DNA of 64,000 bases, taken from positions 68,208,712 to 68,272,711 of the forward strand of contig NC_083338.1 of assembly GCF_019175385.1 (NCBI RefSeq), written 5' to 3'. Positions 22,805 to 35,969 of this stretch are shown here, piece by piece (the stretch's first letter is position 1; every line of letters begins with the position of its first letter). The stretch is from Lycium barbarum. Lineage: Eukaryota > Streptophyta > Magnoliopsida > Solanales > Solanaceae. The position numbers and the translations under genes are program-made. A model generated the notes under the pieces. It did no database searches. It had not been told where the DNA came from and saw only the letters and a list, made by a program, of their open reading frames with translations.

Positions 22805-24392
22805 CTCCCAACGCGTCCGCCTGGTATCAGATTATGTAGCGCAGATACTGTCCGCTTTGGGGATCGAGCTCAGCCCAGACCACCCCTCACGGTTTTATTT
22901 CAGAACACTGTAGACAACATAGGGGAACAGCGCACAATAACATATGCTGGCCCGGCTCAGTGAATAGACATGCTAAGGCTCGCACGAGCAGAGTAGTGAG
23001 AAACCAGATGCACATGGAAACCAAGACTCGACACACAAGCGTCCTTACCGATACCTGGAGGCTCGGAACAGATTTCAGGTCAATCCAACGTAGTATGAGA
23101 AAGTTACGAGCGTTTGAAGTACAGAACGCTTCGTAAGCGTTTCAGAAGCCTTTTTCGGAGAATCAGAGTCATAGTCATACCAGGCACCTTCAGATGTCCT
23201 TACGAATCAGATCAAACAGAGATTTTGGAACCATAGGTACATACAGAAAGATCATGAGCGTTTGTGGTACCGGAACCTCTTCGGGCACTTCTAAGCAATC
23301 CGATGTCGTATACGAAAGTTGGAGACGCTAAAGTTTACAGAAAACATTCATATTGGATACTCACATCAGAGTACTTGTATCAGAATACTCATAGTAGAAT
23401 ACTTATAATAGAACACTTACATCAAAAATCTTATTTCAAAATGCTTATGTCGAATACTTATTTCAGAAGACTCATATCGTAATACTTTATCCGGATACTT
23501 ATATCAAAATACTTACATCAGATTACTTATATCAAAATATTTATATCGGGATACTTATATCAAAATACTTCTAGCGGAGTACTTGTATCGGAACACCTAT
23601 GCCCGGATACTCATGTCAACAAAAGGGCATACGGTCGAATTGTCATAGTGCGCGTGATCAATAACCGGCCCGGGAACCGGTGAACGATATCGTAATAAAG
23701 GGGCACGAGCAGAGTCATGAGCGACTAATACAATTTATAAATCGAAATAATTATAAAACTTGATATAATCATATATCAGCCCATTAGTCAAACTAGTTCG
23801 AACAATTGGTCAATACAGGATTTATTTCACGTAATTACTTTCAAAGTTACATTTATAGTTCGAAATGTAATTTAGAACGTCAGGGACAGTCAAGACATTA
23901 TTCTATGATAGCCAAAGTCATAACAATAATTTTTTTCCGACACTATACAAAAATACGCCTATTAGAACAAACAAAGGAGTCTCGGGATTAGTGGGCCCAC
24001 CTCGGGTCATGTCGAGGGGGCGAACCTGAATCACAAGTATTAGGATTTATGGAATCATCAATGGAAGTTTCGAAGCTATTCTATTACATTTACCAAAGTT
24101 TCGGACGTTTGATCATTTTCCAACAAAATGTGAGGTTTTCTAATTCAATTAGATTTAATGAATAGTACTCAAATTCAAATTCGAATTTCCATGAACGGAA
24201 CTGTCCCCGAGGCTCAAGTATCGACCTAGTATACTTAGGACATGCCAAAAGAAGGAATGGGTTAGCTTTACATACCTTACGTGCGTCTTTCGCTCGCTTA
24301 AACTCAAATCCCGTTTCGCCCGGAATCTACAAATCGTCAAAGTTACCAATTGTAAGTTATGGATTCTAAGGATTCAACTTAAAGTTATAGTT

Positions 24393-24453
24393 GTCTACCG
24401 AAATTTCGGCAGCACCTCCCCTGTAAATATAGCACCCCCGAGAATCATCTCGG
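24393..24453 (-). promoter_or_regulatory. Promoter-like block in the solo LTR
   Basis: On the minus strand: CCGAG/CTCGG stem, TATATTTACAG, GGGAGGTGCTGCC, then CCGAAATTTCGG. It could still fire as a solo promoter towards 21598; this is not shown by sequence alone. Confidence 0.5.
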
Positions 24454-25653
24454 CTCAAATAGCAGCAACAACAACCCAACAACATCAACAATGTCACAAT
24501 CATCACAAAAATGCATTATATCCTCAATAGTCATCTTTTTTATATAGTTTACAACTTCCATCCCACTTTCCATTATCCAACTAACATCAACATTTTCCAT
24601 ATTCATTAGCTAGTTCAAGATCATCCAAATACATTCAATAGCATTCCAAACAATATTCATGAATTCAAGTATTCCCGCTAATTTCATATTCCATCCAATG
24701 TTTCTACAAACGTAACGAAACTTCCAACTCACATTGTTTTCCTTCCTAACTCTTTAACAACAACAAAAATTCACATTTGAATCTTACTTCCATACTTATA
24801 TAAAAATCTTACAAAATTTACATAATTTCTCATAATTACCTACAAGCAAATTCAAGGATAATTCAAGTCATTAAACCTTCATTTGTGTCACAATGGTCAC
24901 AACGACGCAATTAACGAGCTAAATAAAATTTAACTCACCGCTTTCTACCAACACCATGGCACACGGCCATACACCACCCTACACACACACACACGGCTTC
25001 ACACACATATCACAACTCCACAATTCTCATCAAATTCTAATCATTATAACATATATACTTATTGCATAACATAAAACATAGAATTCATACCTTCCCTTCA
25101 CATTCCAACTTTCCCGCAAACGTGGTTCTTTCGCTAAACTAATTATACCACGTCGAAGAGCGTATTGAGCTTGTTAATAATTCAAGAAAGACAAGATTTT
25201 TGGAATGAAATCAAAGGCTAGGAATTGTTTTCTTTCCTCTTTCTCTGGGGCCGAATGCCCTGTCTTTTTGTGGTGTTCTTCAATTTTTTTGATTGTTCTT
25301 GAATTTTCTTGAACATTATCTCTTTTTATATTAATTTGTCACATGACTTAGTCACATGACAAATTAATAACATGGGCTTGGGCTAGCTTCATGGCCGGCC
25401 ACCCCTATAAATTTGGGCCTCAATTTTCTATTTTTTTTTTAGCCCATCTTGTTAGAATTCTCGTTTTGTAATTCCAGAAACTAATTTCCGAAATTCCAAT
25501 TTTGCCCTTGGCCTTCCCCGATGTCTCCGCGTCAACACTTTTCATACACAACAACATATAGGTCCGATGAAATCAAAATGTGGCCTTATTCTTTACAAGT
25601 CACAATTACTCCAAATTTTCCGAATATGCGAAAACACGGGATATAACACAGGC

Positions 25654-26361
25654 AGAACATTATGAGCGTGAACGAATATTATCTCAAGTTTGTTTCCTTG
25701 TCTAAGTTTGCTCAGTATATGCTTCCTGACATAAGGACCATAGTTAGGAGATTTGTGTTAGGCCTTACACCCGACTTGTATAGTGATGCAAATATTGCTG
25801 CTCATAATGACAAGATGATTATCACCAAGATGGTTTCCTTTGTTCAGGATCTTGAGGACCGAATGAAAGAGGAGGAGGCTCTACAGAATGAGAAGGACTG
25901 GAATTTAATAAGAGAGCTAAGTCTGTAGGTAACTTTAGTCATGAGGGAGGTAGAGGCAGAATTTTTTTATAGAATAGATCATCAAGACCAGCTCCATCTG
26001 TAGCTACTACCCCAGCTCCAAAGTTCAAGAATGATCAAAAGAGGTAGAATTTCAGGCCAACTTACTCTTACTCTTAAGCTAGTGTGGGTCAGTAGACTTA
26101 TGATAATCCGATTTGCGGCAAGTGTGGTAAGCGGCACCTAGGGGAGTGTAATATGGGCATGGATATATGCTATAGGTGTGTCCAACGGGGCCATTTTCAG
26201 AGAGACTGTCCATCAGCAAGACAAGGTATCAGAGGTAAGGCGGCTCCGTCCACAAATTCAGCAGCTTCTCATAATTCTCAAGCCCTGTCAGGGCATGGTG
26301 CAGCTAAATCTAGCAATGCGAGCGGAGGTCGAAGCCGTTGGTATGCTTTAGCAGGTCGTTA
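25654..26361 (+). pseudogene. gag: Element C gag, last segment with two zinc knuckles
   Basis: Gag continues after the solo LTR with MSVNEYYLKFVSLSKFAQYM (25662 onward), the conserved C-terminal capsid helices, to about 25928. Frame breaks follow. At about 26110-26215 come CGKCGKRHLGEC and CYRCVQRGHFQRDC, the latter a classic CX2CX4HX4C knuckle for RNA binding. The tail is Ser/Ala/Gly rich and ends WYALAGR before a TAG at about 26360. Protease follows in the same frame beyond that stop. Confidence 0.85.
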
Positions 26362-29300
26362 GGATACAGAGGCACGTGCAGATGTTGTCACAGGTACATT
26401 AACAGTTTTCACCTTTTACGTTTATGCCCTTATTGACCCAGGATTCACCTTATCTTATGTAACCCCATTTATTGCTAAAAAATTTGGGATAGAACCAGAA
26501 AAGTTGCATGAACCCTTTGAAGTGTCCACTCCAGTTGGAGAGTCAGTTGTAGCTAGACGTATTTATAGGGGTTGCCCAGTTTTAGTCTATCACCACAGAA
26601 TCATAGCTGACTTAGCAGAATTAGAGATGGTAGACTTTGATGTATTCATGGGTATGGATTGGTTAGCGTCATGTTATGCCACAGTGGATTGTAGAACCAA
26701 AATTGTAAGATTTGAATTTCCTAACGAATCAGTCATAGAGTGGAAGTGTAACTCAGTAGTACCCAGTGGTAGATTTATTTCCTATCTTAAAGCCAGAAAG
26801 TTGATTTCCAAGGGGTATATCTATCACTTGGTTCGGGTTAGGTATTCAGAGACCCAAACCCCAACTTTCCAGTCCGTACCAGTCGTCAACGAATTTCCAG
26901 AAGTCTTTCTAGAGGATTTTTCCGGAGTTCCTTCCGATAGGAAGATAGACTTTGAAATTGATCTACTTCCCGACACTGAGCCGATATCCATTCTGCCATA
27001 CAAAATAGCTCCAACAAAGTTAAAAAAGTTAAAAGCCCAATTAAAAGATCTCCTTGATAAGGGATTTATTAGGCCTAGTGTTTTACCTTGGGGTGCACTA
27101 GTCTTGTTTGTCTGAAAGAAAGATGGTTCCTTACGCATGTGCATTGGTTATCGTCAGTTGAACAAGGTCACCATTAAGAACAGATACCCTCTTCCCAGTA
27201 TAGATGATTTGTTTGACCAACTTCAAGATGCCCGGTGTTACGCCAAGATTGACCTCAGATCAGGTTACCATCAGTTAAAGGTTAAGGAAGTTGATATTCC
27301 TAAGACCGCTTTCAGAATCCATTATGGTCATTTCGAATTTCTTGTCATGTCGTTTGGGTTGACAAATGCACCAACTGCTTTCATGGATTTTATGAACAGG
27401 GTCTTCAAGCCATATCTTGATATATTCGTCATTATGTTTATTGATTATATTTTGGTGTATTCCCGTAGTGAGATTGAACATGCAGAACATCTCACAATAG
27501 TGTTGCAAACACTTTAGGACCGTAAGCTTTATGCTAAATTCTCAAAGTGTGAATTTTGGCTCAAGTCAGTGGCGTTTCTAGGCCATGTAATTTTAGGTGA
27601 AGGTGTGAAGGTTGACTATCAGAAAATTGATGCGGTAAAGAATTGGCCCATACCTCAGTTTCTGACATAAGAAGTTTCTTGGGTCTGGCAGGCTATTACA
27701 GACGTTTTGTGGAGGAATTTTCCTCTATCTCAGCTCTGTTGACTAAGTTGACTCAGAAAAAGATTAAGTTTCAATGGTCAGATGAATGTGAATGAAGTTT
27801 TGAGGTGTTGAAGAAGAGATTGACTTCTCCCCCAGTTTTGACACTACCAGAGGGAATCGAAGGGTTCGTGGTGTATTGTGATGCTTCAGGAATTGTTCTC
27901 GGATGTGTTTTAATGCAACATGGCAAGGTTATAGCTTATGCGTCCAGACGACTCAAGCCTCACGAAAAGAATTATTCGACTCATGACTTAGAATTGGCAG
28001 CCTTGGTTTTTGCACTTAAGATATGGCGTCGCTATTTGTATGGAGTGCATGTTGATATTTTACAAATCATAAAAGCTTGCAGTATATTTTCAAATAAAGA
28101 GAGCTGAATCTTAGATAGAGAAGATGGCTTGAATTACTTAAGGATTATGATATAGATATCCTCTATCATCCGGGGAAGGCAAATGTAGTAGTCGATGCTC
28201 TTAGTCGGTGATCCATGGAAGTTTAGCTCACGTTAAGGCAGATAAGAGGATTATGACAAGGGAAGTTCACCGTTTGGAAAGCTTAGGAGTTCGACTCTTG
28301 GACTCCAAAGATGGTGTTGTTGTTGTCCAGAACAGGGCTTATTCCTCCTTAGTGGTAGAAGTTAAAGAAAAGCAATTTTGTGATCCCTACTTGTTACAAC
28401 TGAAAGAGGAGATTCACAAGCATAAGACAATGGCTTTTGAACAAGGGGAGATGATGGTACCTTGAGGTACAGAGGCAGATTATGTGTTCCAGATGTAGAT
28501 GGGCTCAGAGAGTGAATTATGTCAGAAGCTCACAATTCCAGGTATTCCATTCATCCAAGTTCAACTAATATGTATCATTATCTTAAGGAGATTTATTGGT
28601 GGAATGATATGAAGAAGAATGTAGCAGATTTTGTGGCTAAGTGTCTGAATTGTCAGCAAGTGAAAGTCGAACACCAGAGGCCTGGTGGTTTGGCCTAGAA
28701 TATCGATATCCCTGTTTGGAAATGGGAGATGATAAATATGGACTTCATAACAGGTCTACCTCGCTCATCCCGCAGACATGACTTGATTTGAATGATTATG
28801 AATCGACTTACTAAGTCAGCACACTTTCTGCAAATCAAGTCCACAAAGTCAACAGAAGATTATGCCAAGTTGTACATTCAGGAGATTGTTAGGTTGCATG
28901 GAACTCCATCATCTATTATTTCAGATCGTGGTGCCCAGTTCATAGCGAACTTCTGGAAATCCTTTCAGAAAGGATTGGGTACCAAGGTAAACCTCAACAC
29001 AACTTTTCACCCTCAGACAGATGGCCAGGCAAAGCGCACTATTTAGACTCTTGAGGACATGTTGAGAGCATGCGTTCTAGATTTCAAAGGTAATTGGGAT
29101 GATCATTTGCCTCTTATTGAATTTTATTATAATAAAAATTATCATGCGACTATCAAAATGGCACAGTTTGTAGCTATTTATGGGAGAAGATGTAGATCAC
29201 CTATTAGTTGGTTTGAAGTTGGTGAAGCAGAATTGTTAGGACCAAATTTGGTCTTTAGGCTATGGAGAAAGTCAAGTTAATTCAGAAGCGTCTGAAAATG

Positions 29301-29790
29301 ACTCAAAGTTGCCAAAAGTCCTATACAGATGTGAGGAGAAAGGACTTAGAGTTTCAAGTAGAGGATTGGGTGTTCTTAAAGGTCGCACCTACGAAAGGTG
29401 TGATGCGATTTGGCAAGAAAGGGAAACTTAGTCCCAGATACATTGGACCTTACAAAATCTTGCGAAGGGTTGGTTAAGTGGCTTATGAACTTGAGTTTCC
29501 ACACGATTTGGCGGCTGTACATCCAGTGTTTCATGTATCCATGTTGAGGAAGTGTGTGGGAGAACTGTCGTTGGTTGTTTCTGCTAACACTATAACAGTT
29601 AAGGATGGTCTCACTTATGAAGAGATACCAGTATCCATTCGTGATTGTCAGGTTCGCAAGTTGAGAACTAAAGAAGTTGCCTCAGTAAAGGTGTTATGGA
29701 GGAGTCAGAAAGTCGAAAAGGCTACATGGGAAGCCGAAGAAGACATGAAATCCAGATATCTACACTTGTTTGAGGAGCAAGCAAAGAGCT
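26362..29790 (+). pseudogene. pol: Element C pol remnant: PR, RT, RH, IN, chromodomain
   Basis: Protease (about 26430-26660, [12 protein letters not shown]) is followed by the linker and RT start (to a TGA at 27113) and the RT palm (27137-27517, FIDYILVYS). The second catalytic Asp of the RT is Tyr, so the enzyme would be dead even if the frame were open. RNase H lies at 27805-28100 ([17 protein letters not shown], with the [13 protein letters not shown] motif). The integrase zinc region follows at about 28530-28680 (CLNCQQVK) and the core at 28730-29090 (MDFITGLP, SDRG, then the E of LEDMLR). The GPY region (KLSPRYIGPYKIL) and a chromodomain (VKVLWRSQKVEKATWEAEED) lie at 29690-29745. More than eight stops and two or more frameshifts are present. 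Confidence 0.9.
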
Positions 29791-30037
29791 TTCAAGGTAA
29801 ATATCCTTCATATCTATGTTATGTCCCTTACGTATTTATGTCTCACGTTTCACGTTCATGTTCATGTATTCACGATTCATGTCCTAGTGTCTATGTTTTC
29901 ATGATAACCATGTCATGTTAATTTAGTATCCATGTTTCATGTCATGTTACCTCACGTCCACACATTCAAGCCATGTCCAGTCACATTCTTGAACATGACC
30001 CATCAAACGAGGACGAATGATCCCAAGGGGGAGATAT
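29791..30037 (+). other. Element C 3' untranslated region and polypurine tract
   Basis: CATGTT/CATGTC-rich short repeats (29830-29990), then a decayed form of the pre-PPT hairpin (AACGAGGACGAATGAT) and the tract AAGGGGGAGATA ending at the 3' LTR. Confidence 0.7.
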
Positions 30038-31147
30038 TGTTATACTTCGTGTATTCAGGCTAGAGTTCAACCCGTAAGATGGGGGTATAGTGGAAAGAAT
30101 ATGAGTAGTATAGGAAGTTTTTGGAAGACTAGTCAAGTCATAAGAAGAGTCCTCGGGCAAAGCAAAGTAGGAAGCCACTCTACAGAGCATGTTTTCAAGT
30201 GAGTTTGCAGAAGGGCTTATTTTAAGCGACCATAACCCCTTTATTAATTGGGAATTTTGGAAAATACTTGATAGAAGTTGTATCCCTTTGAATGACCTTT
30301 CCAACGGTATATTATGGAGGTCAAACGAACATCTGTACAAAAAGTTATGGCCTTTTTACTTAAGGGTCGCCGAGCAGTCCGCTGGACACGCATGTACGAT
30401 GCAGAATGTGAAATGCAATGCAGATGGACATATGCGACACATTTCCCAACGTATTTGGGCAAAAATTTCAATCTCGAAATTCCCAGCATTCTGTTTCATT
30501 ATGCCCTAGCATCTACGGCCGCAGAAGGCTATCTGTGATGCAGATGCTCCCGAAAGACACTTAAAGTCGCACTTTTCGAATTTTTATTCCATTTTTCAGT
30601 CCTCCAAAAACCTAGCACGACTTTTCTCTCCTCTCATCATCCTCCCATATCAAGGTAAGTCTCTCCCATGTGTTACTAAGTAATTCTAACACGTATACAT
30701 GGATTCTTAACAAGATTCTACGCTATAATCTTAGGGTTTTCAAGAAGAACTCTCCTCAAGGGTTAAAGTTCAGATTGTTAGGTTTTTCTTCAAAGGTTCA
30801 GACCTTTTCTTCAAGTTTTGGAGCAATTAAGGTATGTAGGATTGATATCTGCCTATGGGAACATCATGGTTCTTTCCCATGCCACGTTCTTCCAAGATTA
30901 TAGAAGTTCACCCAAAACTAGGGTTCTACACATGTTCATGATAACCCTAAGTACACGTACCATGATATACCATGTTTGTATTAATAATTTGTTATTTTGT
31001 TCTTGATATTCCATTTTGGTTATTGAGAATCTGTCCATAATCCATAAAAACCCATACTTTGCATTCCATGGTTTCTTAAAATGCAAGATATGAACTATTA
31101 TGCCTATTTTCATGAAAACCTTACAAGTCTCCATGTTTTCATACAAG
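30038..31147 (+). repeat. Element C 3' LTR, left piece
   Basis: Starts TGTTATACTTCG directly after the polypurine tract and is split by D2 at 31147/31148. A donor-like AAGGTATGTAGG lies at 30832. Short open frames (77-119 codons) have no family resemblance. Confidence 0.85.
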
Positions 31148-31693
31148 TGTTATAGCCCGTATTTTGTACGTTCGGATATTTCGAGGAAGTCGTGGTAAGT
31201 TAAGGGCTAGATCATTTTCCAAAATTATTTTAATACACAAGTTGTTTATGAATATTATTTATGAACATTATTAGTATGGAAATATTGAGAAAGGCTAAGG
31301 GTATAAAGGGAAATTCACAAGAGGGTTCATAGTAGTATTAAGGAAGGCTAGGGGCAAGAAGGACATTTCACAAAAAAAAATTCAAGAAGGTTCATGAAGA
31401 ACCCCTTGTGGCCATGTGGTGTGGGTGGGTCCCACCCATGGCCATGTGTTCATCTTTTTATTTGTAGAGCTTAACTATATATATAGATAAGTGGTGGGGA
31501 AAAATCTAGACATCTCATTTTTTCTTCCATAACATAAGAGCTTGGAGAAGAAGAAAAAAATAAAGAGAAAGAAGAGGGGGCCATTTGGCCATGGTGGAAA
31601 GAGACTATGTGTGTAATAAATGTCAGCGGGTTCGCTCGGCTCCGAATATGGGGTCGGGTGCCCATCACACCCTAGTAAGGTTAGGGTGTGATA
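31148..31693 (+). repeat. Internally deleted 5' LTR of D2
   Basis: Positions 31148-31600 match 34571-35023, and 31601-31693 match about 37870-37962. The ~2.84 kb between is missing; both break ends carry AAA. It lacks the promoter-like block, so the copy would not be expected to start its own transcript. Confidence 0.9.
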
Positions 31694-31697
31694 AAGT

Positions 31698-31709
31698 TGT
31701 ATCAGAACA
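31698..31709 (+). other. Primer binding site of D2
   Basis: TTGTATCAGAAC, two mismatches to TGGTATCAGAGC; decayed. Confidence 0.7.
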
Positions 31710-32601
31710 GGTTTGTCCTCGGGGTTGTCTGCAAAGTCGTGTCCAGTAGAGTCCTGTTTATAGTGTGAAGCCGGCCACATTTATAAACAGGAGGCTACAG
31801 GGCATCTAGGGACTGTTGACCTTCTTTCTGTCTTAGATCGTGCGATAGAGTTAAGTCATAGGAAATGAGATTCCTTATATGTAAGTCTTACATACGACGG
31901 AAGAAGTTGAGAGATAATATGGAAAGTCATAAAGGTAAGTTGGGATATATTTGTTTTGTTACCTGAAATTGGGAGCCCTGGGTGGCTGGAATATGTCGTA
32001 CACAAATATATGCCCTGTGAGGCATTGTTGGTATTTGCTGTGTGCAGAATTCTGAATAGTAAGAATAGTAAAGAAGATTCTGTCAGAATTTTTCAAAATC
32101 AGGTTATTTTGTTAGGTACATCTAACAGGAAAGAAGCGTGGAAAGTAAATATTATAAATAGACAGCAAGTGAGGTGCGTTGTTTCAGAAGGGTTATGGAT
32201 TTGGCATAACATGAAGAATAATTGCGAGAGAAATGATTAGCAGTCCAAAGGATTAAGATGGATGACATTTGAGGTTTAGTAAGATCAAGGTCTGTTGGAG
32301 GATTCAGAAAGTCGACAATTAGTTTTGCTATGGATTACTATGTAAGGATGGTGAATGGAAATCCGAATAGACTGATATCTGAATACTTATAAGTAACGGC
32401 GATGAGGGTATATTTGCTACCATCAGGAACCTAGGAAGTCCAGGAAGGGAAGTAGTCATACACGTAAGTGAAAGGTGGATATTGAGGATTGAAAAGGGCA
32501 AAATAGTAATTGTAAAAGGAAGGACGTGTTACGAAAATGTCTCGGAATCTGTAAGACTTCGACTTGCTCCAGATTATGTAATGAAGGTCATGCGGCGAAG
32601 T

Positions 32602-32705
32602 GGACGCGATTATATCAGCATTAAGGCACTGAATTTCATCAAAGTTTCGAGGTTAAGTGTGCTAAGGTGACGAAAATTTTAGGATGGGTGACCCCCCTGG
32701 GAAGT
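32602..32705 (+). pseudogene. 5S rRNA-derived segment inside D2
   Basis: Same length (104 nt) and limits as the D1 copy, from GGACGCGATTATAT to GGGAAGT, about 908 bases after the 5' LTR. AGGATGGGTGACC is exact; the A-box region reads GTTAAGTGTGCT (one change). It shares with D1 the extra C before CTGGG and the derived GTTTCGAGGTTAAG, so both descend from one capture rather than two. The middle is more diverged from 5S than in D1. The 3' terminal helix strand is missing here too. Confidence 0.82.
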
Positions 32706-34533
32706 GTACTAGAAATCCTATAGATTTAGACATAAGAGACAAATGAGAAGCTAGAGTGGCCTAAGGGAAACTAGAGTACACGGGATGGTTGGAGACCATA
32801 AGAGGTCGCGCAGAACGAGGCAGACTAGACTGGAGAAAAGACAGAAAGTGCGTCACAGCTCTGGAATTTGGATAGGCTTGAATAGCGTTTGGAAGTATTT
32901 TGTGGGCTAGTTGATAATAACTATATATATATGAATGTGTACGATATCCCACATGCGAATGTACTGGTGGGCATATGATGTGTGTCCTAGCGACCGATGC
33001 TACGGTATGGAAGGCATCAATCAAGTAAGGGTACCGAAGCTTAAGTGACAACAAAAATAAATGGTGCAAGTGTTATAAGATAAACTGATGTTATTTTCGC
33101 TACAGGTTAAGATTGGAAATTCTAATACAACGATATTCGGAAAAGAAAGTGAATGAGTAGATGAAAAATAAAGAGATCAAAGTGTCGGAAGAAGATGAGA
33201 GGTAAGGAACCTCAGTGAATGAAGCTCCGAGAGAAACTACCGGCAAAGCATGAGACTATTTGGATAAAAATTCAAAGGTAGGCACGTAAAAAGGGTAAAG
33301 TGTAATAATATAGAACAAAAGAAGAATGTGTAGGGTACGAGAACCAATTTTAATAAGTGAGGCTAAAGGAATAGTGACTATGACGAGGGATGTGAAGCAA
33401 GAAAAGAATGATTAGGCCTTGCGACAATGCCAGGAGATTTAGGTCCTTGAAAGGTATATAAGGGAATAAATGTGCAGCCATATTAATGTGGTTGCCTCGG
33501 ATATGGAAGTGCCTTTCTGAAAAGATGACTTAAGAGTGAAATGAAATTGCGCGTATAAAGTAATATTTCACGAACTTCAGGGCCGATGCCACAAATGGCA
33601 AAAGGAGAAAGTGTTCGGGAAGGATATGGAAATATTGATAAGAATGATGATATAGGCGCAAAATGAAAGAAGAAAACTTATGGTAAGAAGTTTCGATATG
33701 TTATGCACAGAGTTGAAAAAAGATTTCACAAAAGGACTATTGGCATATGAGGAGCCCCTTAAAAGGGGGGGGGGGGGGTGGAGGACATATTATATTAGGC
33801 TTCAAGTCCAAAGGAGGAAATTTAATAGCTCGGGGCCAGAGTTCAAAACATATTGGCATATCAAGAGAATACATGAAAGAGGTAGAAACGAATTGACGAT
33901 GAATATACCATGAGGCCGACATGAAGGGAAAAGATGGAAGACACCTTGAGAGAATGCTTCATGCCAACATGAATTATGATATGTCTATGCCATGATTGGA
34001 ATCCCTTATATCGGGCAAATTTGTGCCGTACCTAAGTACGCAGCAACATGTCTCGAAGAATAATAAAAAAGCAGGAAGGGCTAGAAGCTAAGTTCACAAA
34101 GGATAATGGAGAGAATGATAAGACTCAAGAGATATTTCGGATGACAACGACTGTTATGATGAAGGTATCAACAATTGGTAGACTGAAATTTTTGAAAGAA
34201 AGAAAGAACGCAGCGCCTGTGAAGGAAATAAAAGAGTTCATCGGATACTGGAAAATAGTTCGTGGACCATTAATTATACGGAGCATGAGAGTATACACTA
34301 TGGAATTATGTGAACCATCGATGTGAAGCAATGCTCAATCATATTCGCAAGGAATCTACATCGAAGAGCCAACAAGGAATAATGATAGACGAAACGAGCG
34401 CTAATATAAAGAAATCAAAGACAAGTATACTTGTGTCGAGAAATGTGAGGGAAGGAAGTAAAGAAAAAGTTCTAGTAAGAACAACTATAAAAGGGACCCT
34501 CCCGAAGTATTATGACACCCTATGAGGTCAGTT

Positions 34534-34570
34534 GAACATTCAAGGACGAATGTTCTAAAGGGGGGGAGGA
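34534..34570 (+). other. Pre-PPT hairpin and polypurine tract of D2
   Basis: GAACATTC/GAATGTTC is an 8-bp stem with a 6-nt loop, shifted by one base relative to D1's because one stem base changed. AAAGGGGGGGAGGA abuts the 3' LTR. Confidence 0.8.
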
Positions 34571-35907
34571 TGTTATAGCCCGTATTTTGTACGTTCGGAT
34601 ATTTCGAGGAAGTCGTGGTTAGTTAAGGGCAAGACCATTTTCCAAAATTATTTTAATATACAAGTTGTTTATGAATATTATTTATGAACATTATTAGTAT
34701 GGAAATATTGAGAAAGGCTAAGGGTAAAAAGGGAAATTCACAAGAGGGTTCATGGTAGTATTAAGGAAGACTAGGGGCAAGAAGGACATTTCACAAAAAA
34801 AAAAATTCAAGAAGGTTTATGAAGAACCCCTTGTGGCCGTGTGGTGTGGGTGGGTCCCACCCATGGCCATGTGTTCATCTTTTTATTTGTAGAGCTTAAC
34901 TATATATATAGATCAGTGGTGGGCAAAAATCTAGACATCTCATTTTTTATTCCATAACATAAGAGCTTGGAGAAGAAGAAAAAAAGAAAGAGAAAGAAGA
35001 GGGGGCCATTCGGCCATGGTGGAAAAATTTGGCTCCATGGAAATTGATCAAGAAAAAATTATTTCTCCTAGTATTCCAACCAATTGGAAGGTCCTCTTTA
35101 ACATGGAATGGTTGTTGGAGCAAGCCAAGCACCCATTTGGGTAATTTGCAAACCCTAGTCAAGTAAGAAGACAAGTGGAGGAAGGTAAGGTTTAATCTTC
35201 TTTTATATATGTTATGGATGATTTATGCATGTTGTTGTGTGTAGAAGTGGATGAAATGCATAAAATATATATGTGTGGGTGTTGGCTGAATAGGAGCTAC
35301 ATGGGTGAGATGTGATGAATTGATTTTATTTAGTATATTGATTGTTGTTGTGTTGTGAATTCTATGATGTTAAATGAAGATTTAATGGCTTGAAATGAAG
35401 TTGTAATCGTTTGTGGATTTTGGAAGAAGTTAAGGTGATATTAGTATGGTTCCTTATAATTATAAAAATAGAGTTGCTAATGTGTAGGTTGTAAATATGC
35501 TTCATGAATTTGGAAATGAGACATGTGTTTGGAAGATTGTAAGTTGGGTTGTTGTAATTGAATTTGAAAGAAGGAAGTGTGTTGTTATGGTTCTTGGTGC
35601 ATTTGGAAGGTTTCGGGTGAAATGGCATATTGGCTAGATTGTTTTGAATATTGTATGACTTGTTTGAAGTATTCTTGAATTGTGTTTGTAAGGTCTTGGG
35701 CAAGGATTTGAATGTGTAAGCATTGATATTGGCTTGACTATATGTGATGGAATTGAATATAAATGGAATGCCGTCGGATTGTGTAGAAAGCATTTTTAAT
35801 GTTAGAATGTATTTTGAAACAATTGTTGAAGTTGGAGATATGATTGTTGGTATTATTGTTGATAATTTGGCCGAGTTGAATTCTCGGGTTTGTTGTTGTT
35901 AAATTGG

Positions 35908-35969
35908 CCGAGCTAGATTCTCGGGGATGTTGTATCTACAGGGGAGATGCTGCCGAAATTTCGGTAGAC
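35908..35969 (+). promoter_or_regulatory. Promoter-like block in D2 3' LTR
   Basis: CCGAG-(7 nt)-CTCGG stem, then TGTATCTACA in place of the TATA-like stretch, GGGGAGATGCTGCC and CCGAAATTTCGG. Confidence 0.45.

Larger units (their letters stand above)
21598..25648 (-). mobile_element. Solo LTR of the D1 family, minus strand
   Basis: A single 4051-base LTR (minus strand: TGTTATATCCCG ... GGGTCGTGACA) flanked by CAGGC on both sides (21593-21597 and 25649-25653), with C's gag continuing in frame across it. No primer site, internal region or second LTR is present. It shares with D1 the promoter-like block (24393-24453), the four 20-base motifs (22555-22804) and the double hairpin (22057-22094). 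A solo LTR with intact duplication is the usual product of recombination between an element's two LTRs. Confidence 0.93.
31694..34570 (+). other. D2 internal region, non-coding
   Basis: Carries the leader, the CCCTGTGAGGCATTGTTGGT block shared with F (about 32017-32036), the 5S-like segment (32602-32705) and a long A/G-rich stretch with no credible ORF (longest about 100 codons), including a poly-G run at about 33767-33778. It ends in the hairpin and polypurine tract. Confidence 0.75.
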
